Of a DNA stretch of 64,000 nt, positions 10,761 through 19,140 are shown piece after piece. Each line of letters starts with the position of its first letter. Within the stretch, counting starts at the first letter, position 1. The translations under genes and the position numbers were made by a program. Below the pieces are notes generated by a model. The model had not been told where the DNA came from. It ran no database searches and was given only the letters and a program-made list of their open reading frames with translations. Source of the DNA: Dyella sp. SG609 (lineage in GTDB: Bacteria > Pseudomonadota > Gammaproteobacteria > Xanthomonadales > Rhodanobacteraceae); contig NZ_JAAZQJ010000003.1 in assembly GCF_012275375.1 (NCBI RefSeq), forward strand, positions 372,001 through 436,000. Reading direction: 5' to 3'.

Positions 10761-10790
10761 AAAAAAGCCGGCATCGCTGCCGGCTTTTTT
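10761..10790. terminator. Bidirectional rho-independent terminator after murA
   Basis: Perfect GCCGGC arms (10767-10772 and 10779-10784) around a 6-base loop, flanked by six A on the left and six T on the right. This can end murA on the plus strand and the DUF3108 gene on the minus strand, which converges on it from 10839. Confidence 0.92.
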
Positions 10791-10838
10791 CATGAAGGGA
10801 GTGCGCTGTCCGCGCGCTCCCTTTTTTATCGCCTGCTT

Positions 10839-11552
10839 TTATCGGCCGGCCTGGTAGCTCACCAGCTGCAGGGTGAGATTGCCGCCGTCGCTCTGGGTCA
10901 GCTTCACCGGCACCAGGTATTTCTGCGGCACGTACCAGGCGCTGAAGCTCTGGTCCTTGTCGGTGCGCTCCACGCGCTGCGCCTTGAAGCTGCCGGCCGG
11001 CACTTTCACGTCGTCGTTGCCGGCGACCTTGAACTGCTGGTTCTCGACGTTGCGCTTCACCGCCACCGGCAGGGTCACCGCCTGCTTGCCGTCGTGCAGC
11101 GCCAGGCCGATGGCGTAGGGCGCGGTGTTGCGGTCGACCATGCCCGGCGCGGCGGCGTAGGTTTCCGCGCCCTTGCCGTCGTCGACGCTCACCTGCTTGC
11201 TGTTCCAGTCCACGCGGGTGGTGCGCTGCTTGCTCTTGATCGACGCGTTCATGCGGTAGTCGTAGGCCACGGTTTCCGGCGCGTTGTTGTTCCAGCGAAA
11301 GCGTGTGATCTCGCTGGAGCTGGCGCCCAGCGCCGCGGCCAGGCCGCCGGTGCCGCGCGTCTGGTTGCTGTATTCCCAGCCGAGCGCGGTGGACTTGAGG
11401 CTGATGGTGGCTTCGCCGATCACCTGGTCGCCCTGCAGCACCTGGTAGGTGGCGGTGAACGGCGTGGGCGTGGTGGCGGCGAACGCGGCGGAAGCGGAGA
11501 GGGCCAGCGCGAGACCGGCCAGGAACTTGCGGGGAGAGGTGAGGGTAGCCAT
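10839..11552 (-). CDS. DUF3108 domain periplasmic protein
   Basis: A 237-residue protein with a signal peptide ending near AASAFA ([19 protein letters not shown] at the start). The rest matches the DUF3108 pattern: [18 protein letters not shown] near the mature N-terminus and [15 protein letters not shown], then [15 protein letters not shown] near the end. The function of this family is unknown. It sits 58 bases downstream of purN on the same strand, an arrangement shared by related genomes. It should act in the periplasm or outer membrane. Confidence 0.8.
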   Translation of the reverse strand: MATLTSPRKFLAGLALALSASAAFAATTPTPFTATYQVLQGDQVIGEATISLKSTALGWEYSNQTRGTGGLAAALGASSSEITRFRWNNNAPETVAYDYRMNASIKSKQRTTRVDWNSKQVSVDDGKGAETYAAAPGMVDRNTAPYAIGLALHDGKQAVTLPVAVKRNVENQQFKVAGNDDVKVPAGSFKAQRVERTDKDQSFSAWYVPQKYLVPVKLTQSDGGNLTLQLVSYQAGR

Positions 11553-11610
11553 GGCGGGGCAGTCTACGCGCGCCGGCTGAATGACTCGTTGGGCGTCGAT
11601 CAAGACCGCG

Positions 11611-12276
11611 TCAGCGGACCAGCTCGTCCCCGCGCAGTTCCAGCGGCGAGGACAAGCGCTCGCCATCCAGCGCCACGCCATCCGGCGCCGCATAAGCCAG
11701 CCGCCCGGCGGCAATCATCCGCACCACCGCCGGCAGCAACCGGTGCTCATAGGCGAGCAGCCGCTGCGCCAGCAGGTCTTCGTGATCGCCGGCCTCGATG
11801 CCGATGCGCGCCTGTGCGATCACCGGCCCGCCATCCAGCTCCGCGGTCACGTAATGCACGCTGGCGCCGTGTTCCGCATCGCCCGCTTCCAGCGCGCGGC
11901 GATGCGTATGCAGGCCGCGGTACTTCGGCAGCAGCGAGGGATGGATGTTGATCATCCGCCCCACCCACGGGTGCAGCGCCTCGCCGTCGAGAATGCGCAT
12001 GTAGCCGGCCAGCACCAGCAGGTCGGCGCCCGTGGCTTCGATGCGCGAGAACAAGTCCAGATCGAACGCGCGGCGCGACGGATACGCCTTCGGATTCAGC
12101 ACCAGCCGCGGAATGCCCGCCGCCTCGGCCAGCTCCAGCGCGCCGGCCTGCGCCTTGTCGCTGCCGACCAGCACGAACTCCACCGGCAGCTTGCCGGCGT
12201 CGCGCGCGGCGATCAGGGCCTGCAGGTTGCTGCCGCGTCCGGAAGCGAGGACGGCGATGCGAAGAGGAGAGGACAT
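11611..12276 (-). CDS. purN: Phosphoribosylglycinamide formyltransferase
   Basis: GART, the folate-dependent third step of purine synthesis; 221 residues. Nucleotide site: IAVLASGRGSNLQAL. Catalytic region: MRILDGEALH, then INIHPSLLPKYRGLHTH, with the Asn-His pair and the Asp of ELDGGPVI. It is 75 bases after purM on the same strand, the usual pair. Confidence 0.96.
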   Translation of the reverse strand: MSSPLRIAVLASGRGSNLQALIAARDAGKLPVEFVLVGSDKAQAGALELAEAAGIPRLVLNPKAYPSRRAFDLDLFSRIEATGADLLVLAGYMRILDGEALHPWVGRMINIHPSLLPKYRGLHTHRRALEAGDAEHGASVHYVTAELDGGPVIAQARIGIEAGDHEDLLAQRLLAYEHRLLPAVVRMIAAGRLAYAAPDGVALDGERLSSPLELRGDELVR

Positions 12277-12351
12277 GCGCGGGGCCGGGTATTCAGGCCG
12301 CGCGATCGCAGGGGATCGCGCGGCGATGGAAGAGAAAAAGAGCGGACCGGC

Positions 12352-13380
12352 TCAGCCGATGTGCACGCGCTCGTCGCCCTGCGCCGGCACCACTTCGCCG
12401 ATCACCGAGCTGGCCAGGCCATGCTTGTGCAGCAGCGCGGCGGCGGCGGCCACGGCGTCGCGCGGCAGGATCACGGTAAAGCCCACGCCGCAGTTGAAGG
12501 TGCGCCACATTTCCTCGCGCGCCACCTTGCCTTCGCGCATCAGCCAGTCGAACACCGGCGGCAGCACGATGGCGGCGGCGTCCAGCGCCAGGCCCAGGCC
12601 GTCGGGTACCACGCGGATGATGTTTTCCTTCAGCCCGCCACCCGTGATGTGGGCCATGCCATGCACTGGCGCGGATTTGAGCAGTTCCAGCATCGGCTTG
12701 ACGTAGATCGTGGTCGGCGCCATCAGCGCGTCGGCCAGCGTGACGCCGCCCAGGTCCAGCTCCAGCGGGCTGCCGGCTCGCTCGACGATCTTGCGGATCA
12801 GCGAATAGCCGTTGGAATGCGGGCCGGAGGAGGCCACGCCCAGGATCACGTCGCCGGCCACGATAGCCTCGCCGCTGAGCAGGGCGGATTTCTCCACCGC
12901 GCCGACGGTGAAGCCGGCCAGGTCGTATTCGCCCGGCGGGTACATGTCGGGCATTTCGGCGGTTTCGCCGCCGATCAGCGCGCAGCCGGCCAGTTCGCAG
13001 CCCTTGGCGATGCCGCCGACCACGGCCACCGTGGTGTCGACATCGAGCTTGCCGGTGGCGAAGTAGTCCAGGAAGAACAGCGGCTCCGCGCCCTGCACCA
13101 GCACGTCGTTGACGCACATGCCGACCAGGTCGATGCCGATGGTGTCGTGGCGGCCCAGCTGCTGGGCGAGCTTGAGCTTGGTGCCGACGCCGTCGGTGCC
13201 GGACACCAGCACCGGCTCCTTGTAGCGCCCGGCCAGGTCGAACAGGCCGCCGAAGCCGCCCAGGCCGCCCATCACTTCGGGGCGGAAGGTGCGCTTGACC
13301 AGGGGCTTGATGCGTTCGACCACGGCATTGCCCGCGTCGATATCGACACCGGCGGCGCGGTAGGTGAGTGCGTCGGACAT
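12352..13380 (-). CDS. purM: Phosphoribosylformylglycinamidine cyclo-ligase
   Basis: AIR synthetase, the fifth step of purine synthesis; 342 residues. The sequence contains [36 protein letters not shown] and [11 protein letters not shown], all diagnostic for PurM, and [14 protein letters not shown] in the C-terminal half. It is transcribed away from the DUF2066 gene; the 94-base gap should hold promoters for both. Confidence 0.97.
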   Translation of the reverse strand: MSDALTYRAAGVDIDAGNAVVERIKPLVKRTFRPEVMGGLGGFGGLFDLAGRYKEPVLVSGTDGVGTKLKLAQQLGRHDTIGIDLVGMCVNDVLVQGAEPLFFLDYFATGKLDVDTTVAVVGGIAKGCELAGCALIGGETAEMPDMYPPGEYDLAGFTVGAVEKSALLSGEAIVAGDVILGVASSGPHSNGYSLIRKIVERAGSPLELDLGGVTLADALMAPTTIYVKPMLELLKSAPVHGMAHITGGGLKENIIRVVPDGLGLALDAAAIVLPPVFDWLMREGKVAREEMWRTFNCGVGFTVILPRDAVAAAAALLHKHGLASSVIGEVVPAQGDERVHIG

Positions 13381-13474
13381 GGCAGGAACCGGCGTGGAGA
13401 AACGCCCAATGATAGACGCTGGGGGCCGGATTGGGCAGACTGCGGAGCGTTTTCCCCGCCAGCCTTCCGAGCTT

Positions 13475-14452
13475 ATGCGCCTGTCACGCCTGCTGTTCGT
13501 CGGCCTTCTGCTGGCCTTCCTGCTTCCCGCGGCGCACGCCCAGGGCCAGGTCTCGCCCTATACCGTCACCGTGCCGGTCGCCGACACCAGCGAGGCCAAG
13601 CGCGACGAGGCTTTCGGCGTGGCGCTCAGCCAGGTGCTGGCGCGCACCGCCGGCGGCCAGGACCTGCGCGGCAAGCCCGGCTACGACGACACCCTGAAAT
13701 CGGCCTCCGGCATCGTGCAGCAGTACCAGTACCAGCGCGCCGCCGGCGGGCTGGCGCTGCAGGTCAGCTTCGACTCCGGCGCGGTGCAGCGGGCGGTCTC
13801 GCAGATGGGCGTGGCCGGCACCACCGGCAAGCCGCCGGTGCTGCTGCTGGTGCGCGACGCCAGCGGCAACGTGATGGACAAGGACGCCCTGGCGCCGCTG
13901 TCCCAGGCCGTGGCTCAGCGCGGCTACAACGTGGTGCTGGCCGACCCCGGCAAGAGCGCGGACGCTCCCTCGGTGGCCAGCGCGGAGCCCGACCAGATCT
14001 TCGGCCTGGCCCGCCAGTACAAGACCGGCCTGGTCCTGCTCGGCCAGCTGCGCGCCGACGGCGCGGACTGGAACCTGGTTTCCGGCGGCCCGCAGCAGAA
14101 GTGGAACAGCACCGGCGCACCCACTCAGCAGACCCTGGTCGACGCCGGCAACGCGCTGTCCGACCGCCTGGGCAAGCAGCTCAACGTGATCGGCTCCGGC
14201 AATGTCGCGGGCAAGCTGTGGGTGAGCGGCGTGGCTTCCGCGCTGGACTACGCCAACCTGCTGGCGACGCTGCGCGCCGACCCGATGGTGCGCGAGGTGG
14301 TGACGCTGAGCGCGCAGAACGACGGCATCCTGTTCGCCGTGAAGACCGGCCTGCCGCTCAACGTGATGGCCGGCAGCCTGACCGCTGGCGGCCGCCTGCT
14401 CGAAGCGGACGCCCACAGCGGCGCCGACGCCAGCCTGCGCTGGGTGCACTGA
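13475..14452 (+). CDS. DUF2066 domain protein, exported
   Basis: A 325-residue protein with a signal peptide (hydrophobic stretch [17 protein letters not shown]). The early part, [22 protein letters not shown], and [14 protein letters not shown] match DUF2066, a family of unknown function that sits beside purM and hda in many Gammaproteobacteria. The upstream-extended frame overlaps purM; the ATG at 13475 gives the signal peptide directly. It probably starts the operon that runs to hda. Confidence 0.78.
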   Translation: MRLSRLLFVGLLLAFLLPAAHAQGQVSPYTVTVPVADTSEAKRDEAFGVALSQVLARTAGGQDLRGKPGYDDTLKSASGIVQQYQYQRAAGGLALQVSFDSGAVQRAVSQMGVAGTTGKPPVLLLVRDASGNVMDKDALAPLSQAVAQRGYNVVLADPGKSADAPSVASAEPDQIFGLARQYKTGLVLLGQLRADGADWNLVSGGPQQKWNSTGAPTQQTLVDAGNALSDRLGKQLNVIGSGNVAGKLWVSGVASALDYANLLATLRADPMVREVVTLSAQNDGILFAVKTGLPLNVMAGSLTAGGRLLEADAHSGADASLRWVH

Positions 14453-14477
14453 GTCTCCGGCGGCAGGGAGCGCGGCG

Positions 14478-15038
14478 ATGCCTGGCGGGCCGCTCTCACC
14501 CTGGCGCCACCTGCCCAACGCGATCACGCTGCTGCGCATCCTGCTGGTCCCGCCGATCGGCTGGGCCATCCTGGCGCGCGAGCCGCGCCTGGCCCTGGGC
14601 CTGGTCGCGCTGGCCGGCTTCACCGACGGCCTGGACGGTTTCCTGGCGCGGCGCTGCGGCTGGCAGAGCCGGCTCGGCGGCATCCTCGATGCGGCGGCGG
14701 ACAAGCTGCTGCTGGTCACCTGTTTCGTACTGCTGGCGCTGACCGGCCTCGCGCCGTGGTGGCTGGCGGCCCTGGTATGCGTGCGCGACGCGGTGATCGC
14801 CACCGGCGCGCTGGCCTGGCGGTTGCTGATCGGCCCGCTGCAGCCGGAGCCCAGCCTGGTCTCCAAGGCCTGCACCCTGCTGCAGATCGTCTATCTGCTG
14901 GGCATCCTGGCCGGGAGCGCCGGCTGGCGGCTGGCGGCGATGAACCCGCTGGCCTGGCTGGTCGCCGCGCTGTGCCTGGCCAGTGGCGCGGACTACGTCT
15001 GGCGCTGGTCGCGCCGGGCCCGCGCGGCACTGCGCTGA
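14478..15038 (+). CDS. CDP-alcohol phosphatidyltransferase family protein (PgsA-like)
   Basis: An integral membrane enzyme of 186 residues. The family motif D-x2-DG-x2-AR-x8-G-x3-D-x3-D is complete in the stretch starting TDGLDGFLARR, and about five membrane helices can be drawn. It should transfer a phosphatidyl group from CDP-diacylglycerol to an alcohol. Short length resembles PgsA, but the acceptor cannot be read from sequence. It lies 25 bases after the DUF2066 gene and before the AI-2E transporter gene. Confidence 0.82.
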   Translation: MPGGPLSPWRHLPNAITLLRILLVPPIGWAILAREPRLALGLVALAGFTDGLDGFLARRCGWQSRLGGILDAAADKLLLVTCFVLLALTGLAPWWLAALVCVRDAVIATGALAWRLLIGPLQPEPSLVSKACTLLQIVYLLGILAGSAGWRLAAMNPLAWLVAALCLASGADYVWRWSRRARAALR

Positions 15039-15126
15039 CAGCGCCGCGCGCATCAGTCACACTTGCGCGTGAGGCCATGCCGCCTGGCAAGCCGCCCTCG
15101 CCACCTCCCACGACGAGCCGCGACGA

Positions 15127-16302
15127 ATGACCCAAGACATTTCCCGCCGCTGGCAGATGCTGGCGATCACCGCAGTGATCCTCTACCTGCTCTGGCTGCT
15201 GGCGCCGGTGCTGATGCCGTTCGCCGTGGCCGGCATGTTCGCCTATCTCGGCGACCCGCTGGCCGACCGCCTGGAGCGGCTGGGCATGGGCCGCACGGTG
15301 GCGGTGAGCGTGGTGTTCTTCGTGCTGCTGCTGGTGACGGTGGGCGCGCTGCTGCTGCTGATCCCGCTGATCTCGCGCCAGGTCGAGAACCTGGTGCAGA
15401 GCCTGCCGCATTACGTGGACTGGGTGCGCACCACCGCGCTGCCCTGGCTGCAGGCCAAGCTGCGGTTGGACCCGAACGCCTTCGACACCGACCGCCTGAT
15501 CGCCGAGCTCAAGGACCACCTGGGCTCGCTCGGCGGCGTCGTATCCACCGTGCTGGGCAAGGTCACCCGCTCGGGCCTGGGCGTGATCGCCTGGATGACC
15601 AACCTGGTGCTGATCCCGGTGGTGGCGTTCTACCTGCTGCGCGACTGGGACCGCCTGGTGGCGTGGGTCGACGACATGCTGCCGCGCTCGATCGAGCCGA
15701 CCATCGCCCACCTGGCGCGCGAATCGGACCTGGTGCTGGGCGCCTTCGTGCGTGGCCAGCTGCTGGTGATGCTGGCGCTGGGCATCTTCTACGGCGCGGG
15801 CCTGTCACTGCTCGGCTTGTCGGTGGGGCCGCTGATCGGCATGGTCGCCGGCCTGCTCAGCTTCGTGCCCTACCTGGGTTTCATCGTCGGCTTCGGCTCG
15901 GCGCTGATCGCGGTGCTGGTGCAGTACGGCGACTGGACCCACGTGTCGCTGGTGGTGGTGGTGTTCGTGATCGGCCAGCTGCTGGAAGGCTATGTGCTGG
16001 TGCCGCGCCTGGTCGGCGAGAAGATCGGCCTGCATCCGGTGGCGGTGATCTTCGCGGTGCTGGCCGGCGGCTATCTGTTCGGCTTCCTCGGCATCCTGCT
16101 GGCGCTGCCGGCGGCGTCCGTGATCCTGGTGGTGCTGCGCTATCTCAGCCAGCGATACCGGCATAGCGGACTGTATACGGAGGAAGGGCGGCAGGACCCG
16201 GTGATCGCGGAGATGGAAGTGGCGGTAGAGCAGAGCGAGGACGGCATCGAGGTGGATGTGAAAGAACACACCCGGAAGGATCGGGACGACCCGCAAGCAT
16301 GA
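15127..16302 (+). CDS. AI-2E family transporter / PerM-like permease
   Basis: A 391-residue membrane protein of the AI-2E exporter (TqsA/PerM) family. There are about eight hydrophobic segments; GLLSFVPYLGFIVGF and QLLEGYVLVPRLVGEKIGLHP are the conserved C-terminal signature. A charged cytoplasmic tail of about 45 residues ends KDRDDPQA. The substrate is unknown; PerM homologues next to hda are not proven AI-2 exporters. Its stop overlaps the hda start (ATGA), so the two are translationally coupled. Confidence 0.85.
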   Translation: MTQDISRRWQMLAITAVILYLLWLLAPVLMPFAVAGMFAYLGDPLADRLERLGMGRTVAVSVVFFVLLLVTVGALLLLIPLISRQVENLVQSLPHYVDWVRTTALPWLQAKLRLDPNAFDTDRLIAELKDHLGSLGGVVSTVLGKVTRSGLGVIAWMTNLVLIPVVAFYLLRDWDRLVAWVDDMLPRSIEPTIAHLARESDLVLGAFVRGQLLVMLALGIFYGAGLSLLGLSVGPLIGMVAGLLSFVPYLGFIVGFGSALIAVLVQYGDWTHVSLVVVVFVIGQLLEGYVLVPRLVGEKIGLHPVAVIFAVLAGGYLFGFLGILLALPAASVILVVLRYLSQRYRHSGLYTEEGRQDPVIAEMEVAVEQSEDGIEVDVKEHTRKDRDDPQA

Positions 16303-16994
16303 TCCCGCAGCTGCCTCTTGCGCTGCGCTGGCCGCGGCGCCAGCGCTTCGAGCATTTCCATGACGGTTCCAACGCAGCCACCGTCGCTGCCGTACGCGAA
16401 CTGGCGATGACGCCGCGCACACCCTGGCTCTACCTCGGCGGCTCCGCCGGCAGCGGCAAGAGCCACCTGCTGATGGCCGCCTGCCAGGCGGCGAGCGAAG
16501 CCGGCCGCACCGTGCAGTACCTGCCATTGGCCACGATCGGCCAGCACGCCGCGGCGATCCGCGGCGTGGCCGGCAGCGAGCTGCTGGCGCTGGACGACCT
16601 CGGCGCCATCGCCGGCGACCGCGAGGCCGAGCACGCGCTGTTCGACGTCTACAACCAGGCCCGCGCCGAAGGCCTGGCCATGCTGTTCGCCGCCGAAGCG
16701 ATTCCCGCCCAGCTCGGCCTGGGCCTGCCGGACCTGCGCTCGCGCCTGGGCGCCTGCCAGCAGGCGGTGCTGAAGCCGTTGGATGACGCCGAGCGCCGCG
16801 CCGTGCTGAAGGGCCAGGCCGCCGGCCGCGGCATCGAGCTGGACGACACCGTGCTGGACTGGCTGTTCGCCCGTTACGCGCGCGACCTGGGCGCGCTGCT
16901 GGACCTGCTCGACAAGCTCGACAAGGCCTCGCTCGCCGCGCAGCGGCGCATCACCGTGCCGTTCCTGCGCGGCTTCCTCAAGGATCAGGGCTGA
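16299..16994 (+). CDS. hda: DnaA regulatory inactivator Hda
   Basis: A DnaA-like AAA+ protein of 231 residues that, with the sliding clamp, stimulates ATP hydrolysis by DnaA after replication starts. QLPLAL at residues 4-9 fits the clamp-binding motif. A P-loop (GGSAGSGKSHLL) is near residue 48 and LLALDDLGAI is the Walker B region. It lacks the DNA-binding domain IV of DnaA. The start overlaps the preceding transporter gene by four bases. Confidence 0.93.
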   Translation: MIPQLPLALRWPRRQRFEHFHDGSNAATVAAVRELAMTPRTPWLYLGGSAGSGKSHLLMAACQAASEAGRTVQYLPLATIGQHAAAIRGVAGSELLALDDLGAIAGDREAEHALFDVYNQARAEGLAMLFAAEAIPAQLGLGLPDLRSRLGACQQAVLKPLDDAERRAVLKGQAAGRGIELDDTVLDWLFARYARDLGALLDLLDKLDKASLAAQRRITVPFLRGFLKDQG

Positions 16995-17020
16995 TCCGTA
17001 CCGATCGCGTAAACCCATCG

Positions 17021-17116
17021 GCGTAGGTTGGGGTGAGCCGCAGGCGAACCCCAACATTGCGGTGCGTTTGGACGTGACGATGTTGGGGTTCGCCTTCGGC
17101 TCACCCCAACCTACGC
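17021..17116. repeat. Convergent-junction palindrome, copy A
   Basis: Two 35-base arms (17021-17055 and 17082-17116) are reverse complements with one mismatch, around a 26-base centre. Each arm begins or ends with GCGTAGGTTGGGGTGAGC. It fills the gap between hda (plus) and suhB (minus); the right arm ends one base before the suhB stop codon. The RNA of either strand would form a long hairpin. Same family as 27122-27208 and 45908-45998. Confidence 0.9.
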
Positions 17117-17920
17117 CTACGCTTTCAGCAGGCCCGGCGTCGACTGCGCGCCGATGATCTCGGTCATCGCCTGCACCACGTGCAGGTTGCCGGCGATGAT
17201 GTTGCCGCTGGCCGGGATGCCGTCGCGGCCGGCGAAATCGCCGTAGCGGCCGCCCGCCTCGCGCACCAGCAGCACGCCGGCGGCCATGTCCCACGGCTTC
17301 AGGCCGATCTCGAAATAGCCGTCGTAGCGGCCGGCGGCCACGTAGGCCAGGTCCAGCGCGGCCGAGCCGGAGCGGCGGATGTCCTCGGCCTGGCCCAGCA
17401 GCACGCGCGTCATGTTGAGCTGCGCTTCCAGATGCTGGCGCTGGCGGTAGGGGTAGCCGGTGGCGATCATCGCGCCGCCCAGGTCCTCGCGGCGGCTGAC
17501 GCGGATGCGGCGGTCGTTGAGGTAGGCGCCGTCGCCCTTGCTGGCGGTGAACAGCTCGCCGCGCAGCGGATCGAACACCACGCCGTAGACCGGCTCGCCC
17601 TTTTCCAGCAGGGCGATGGACACGGAGAAATGCGGGATGCCGCGCAGATAGTTGTGGGTGCCGTCGAGCGGGTCGATCACCCAGGTCAGCGGGCCCTTGC
17701 CCATCTGGCCGCTTTCCTCGGCGAGGATGGCGTGGCTCGGGTAGGCGCGGCGCAGTTCCTTGACGATCTCGGCTTCGGCCAGGCGGTCGACTTCCGAGGC
17801 GAAGTCCATGCGTTGTTTTTCCACGATATTGAGACCGTCGATGCGGTTCATATAGCGCAGGATCACGTTTCCAGCGGCGCGAGCGGCGCGCACCGCGACG
17901 TTGACGGCGGGTCTGGGCAT
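17117..17920 (-). CDS. suhB: Inositol monophosphatase family protein SuhB
   Basis: A 267-residue member of the inositol monophosphatase family, the same length as E. coli SuhB, which also acts as a ribosome-synthesis and NusG-linked factor. Metal-binding motifs: EESG near residue 67, WVIDPLDGTHNYLRG near residue 82, and KPWDMAAGVLLVREAGG near residue 212. An in-frame extension upstream encodes only translated heptamer repeat, so I take the ATG at 17920. trmJ is the divergent neighbour, as in E. coli. Confidence 0.93.
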   Translation of the reverse strand: MPRPAVNVAVRAARAAGNVILRYMNRIDGLNIVEKQRMDFASEVDRLAEAEIVKELRRAYPSHAILAEESGQMGKGPLTWVIDPLDGTHNYLRGIPHFSVSIALLEKGEPVYGVVFDPLRGELFTASKGDGAYLNDRRIRVSRREDLGGAMIATGYPYRQRQHLEAQLNMTRVLLGQAEDIRRSGSAALDLAYVAAGRYDGYFEIGLKPWDMAAGVLLVREAGGRYGDFAGRDGIPASGNIIAGNLHVVQAMTEIIGAQSTPGLLKA

Positions 17921-17971
17921 GGCTTCGGCTTTTCGAAAGAACGGGGAGCGGCCGCGGAGTTTAGCAGGGAG

Positions 17972-18090
17972 GGGGAACGGGGAACAGGCAGCAGGGAACG
18001 GGGAACGGGGAACGGGGAACGGGGAACGGGGAACGGGGAACGGGGAACGGGGAACGGGGAACGGGGAACGGGGAACGGGGAACGGGGAAC
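17972..18090 (+). repeat. GGGGAAC heptamer tandem array
   Basis: About 14 tandem copies of GGGGAAC run from 17994 to 18090, preceded by related units interrupted by CAGGCAGCA. The plus strand has the spacing of a G-quadruplex (four G-runs with AAC loops) many times over. It lies in the suhB-trmJ intergenic region, between the two divergent starts. The block 17972-18011 recurs in inverted orientation at 18176-18216 with one mismatch. Confidence 0.95.
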
Positions 18091-18175
18091 TTGAGAGTCT
18101 GGCAAATCGCCCTGAATGCAACGCTCTGACCGCATGCCACGAAGCAAGACACATCCATGGCTACCGCTCTACATA

Positions 18176-18216
18176 TTCCCCGTTCCCCATTCCCTGCTGC
18201 CTGTTCCCCGTTCCCG
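18176..18216 (-). repeat. Inverted partner of the heptamer array
   Basis: Forty-one bases that are the reverse complement of 17972-18011 except for one base, including the TGCTGCCTG spacer. It lies 36 bases before the trmJ start. With the array it could fold into a long hairpin spanning about 240 bases. Between them (18091-18175) I see no gene or clear promoter. Confidence 0.85.
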
Positions 18217-18252
18217 CTATCCTTGCGCCCCTTCTCCGTCCACCGCCCTCCC

Positions 18253-19041
18253 ATGCCGCCTACCGACCTCGCCTCCCTCGTCCGCTTCGTCCTGGTGCGC
18301 ACCTCGCACCCGGGGAACATCGGCAGCTCGGCGCGGGCCATGCGCACCATGGGCTTCGGCCGCATGACCCTGGTCGCCCCGCACCGCTTTCCCCATGCCG
18401 AGGCCTCGGCCCTGGCCGCCGGCGCGGACGAGGTGCTGGCCGAAGCCGGCGTGCACGAAGGCCTGGTCGACGGCCTGGCCGGCTGCAGTCTGGCCCTGGG
18501 CCTGTCGGCGCGCCGGCGCGGCGTGGACCTGGAAGAACTCTCCCCGCGCGAAGCCGCCACGCGAGTGCTGGCCGCCGCCAGCCGCGGCGAGCAGGTGGCG
18601 CTGGTGTTCGGCAACGAGCGCACCGGCCTGGAGAACGAGGAGCTGGCGCGCTGCCACGCGATGGTGCGCATTCCCAGCGTGGACGATTTCAGCTCCTTGA
18701 ATCTGTCGCAGGCGGTGCAGGTGATGGCCTATGAACTGCGCGTGGCCCTGCTCGGCGGCGAGGTGCCGGCGGCGCCGGTGCGCGACGACGCCGAGCCGCC
18801 GGCCGATGCGGCGCGCATGGAGCGCTTCTACGAGCACCTCGCCGAGACGCTGGACGACATCGACTTCCACAAGGGCCGCGCGCCGACCACGATCATGCTG
18901 AGGCTGCGCAAGCTGTTCCAGCGCGCGCAGATGGACGAGCGCGAGCTGCGCATCCTGCACGGCATCTTCGCCGACGCGCAGCGGATGGCTGGGCTTGCGA
19001 AGCAAGCCGGGGAACAGGGAAAAGGGAACGGGGAGCATTGA
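18253..19041 (+). CDS. trmJ: tRNA (cytidine/uridine-2'-O-)-methyltransferase TrmJ
   Basis: SPOUT-class enzyme that methylates the 2'-OH of position 32 in tRNAs; 262 residues. N-terminal FVLVRTSHPGNIGSSARAM and the SPOUT knot parts ALVFGNERTGLENEEL and IPSVDDFSSLNLSQAVQVM are clear. The frame is open upstream for 32 more codons, but those only translate repeat; the ATG at 18253 gives the family start. The last 12 residues (QAGEQGKGNGEH) come from a GGGAAC-type repeat, so the C-terminus has probably been rewritten by repeat spread. Confidence 0.92.
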   Translation: MPPTDLASLVRFVLVRTSHPGNIGSSARAMRTMGFGRMTLVAPHRFPHAEASALAAGADEVLAEAGVHEGLVDGLAGCSLALGLSARRRGVDLEELSPREAATRVLAAASRGEQVALVFGNERTGLENEELARCHAMVRIPSVDDFSSLNLSQAVQVMAYELRVALLGGEVPAAPVRDDAEPPADAARMERFYEHLAETLDDIDFHKGRAPTTIMLRLRKLFQRAQMDERELRILHGIFADAQRMAGLAKQAGEQGKGNGEH

Positions 19042-19132
19042 CCTCGATACAAGCCAGATCTTGCGTCACCTAGGCATTCACAAGAACAAAACGCCGCAAA
19101 GTTGCGGGACCTCGCAAGTTCCCCGTTCCCCG
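19009..19132. repeat. GGGAAC-type repeats at the trmJ end
   Basis: Imperfect GGGGAAC/GGGAAA units at 19009-19033 (plus orientation, inside the trmJ frame) and inverted units at 19118-19132. They belong to the same family as the array at 17972-18090, so the family brackets trmJ on both sides. Confidence 0.75.
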
Positions 19133-19140
19133 CCCCTGAG

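Noticed and set aside
17994..18090. Tandem heptamers considered as a CRISPR array
   Set aside because: Units are seven bases with no spacers and there are no cas genes.
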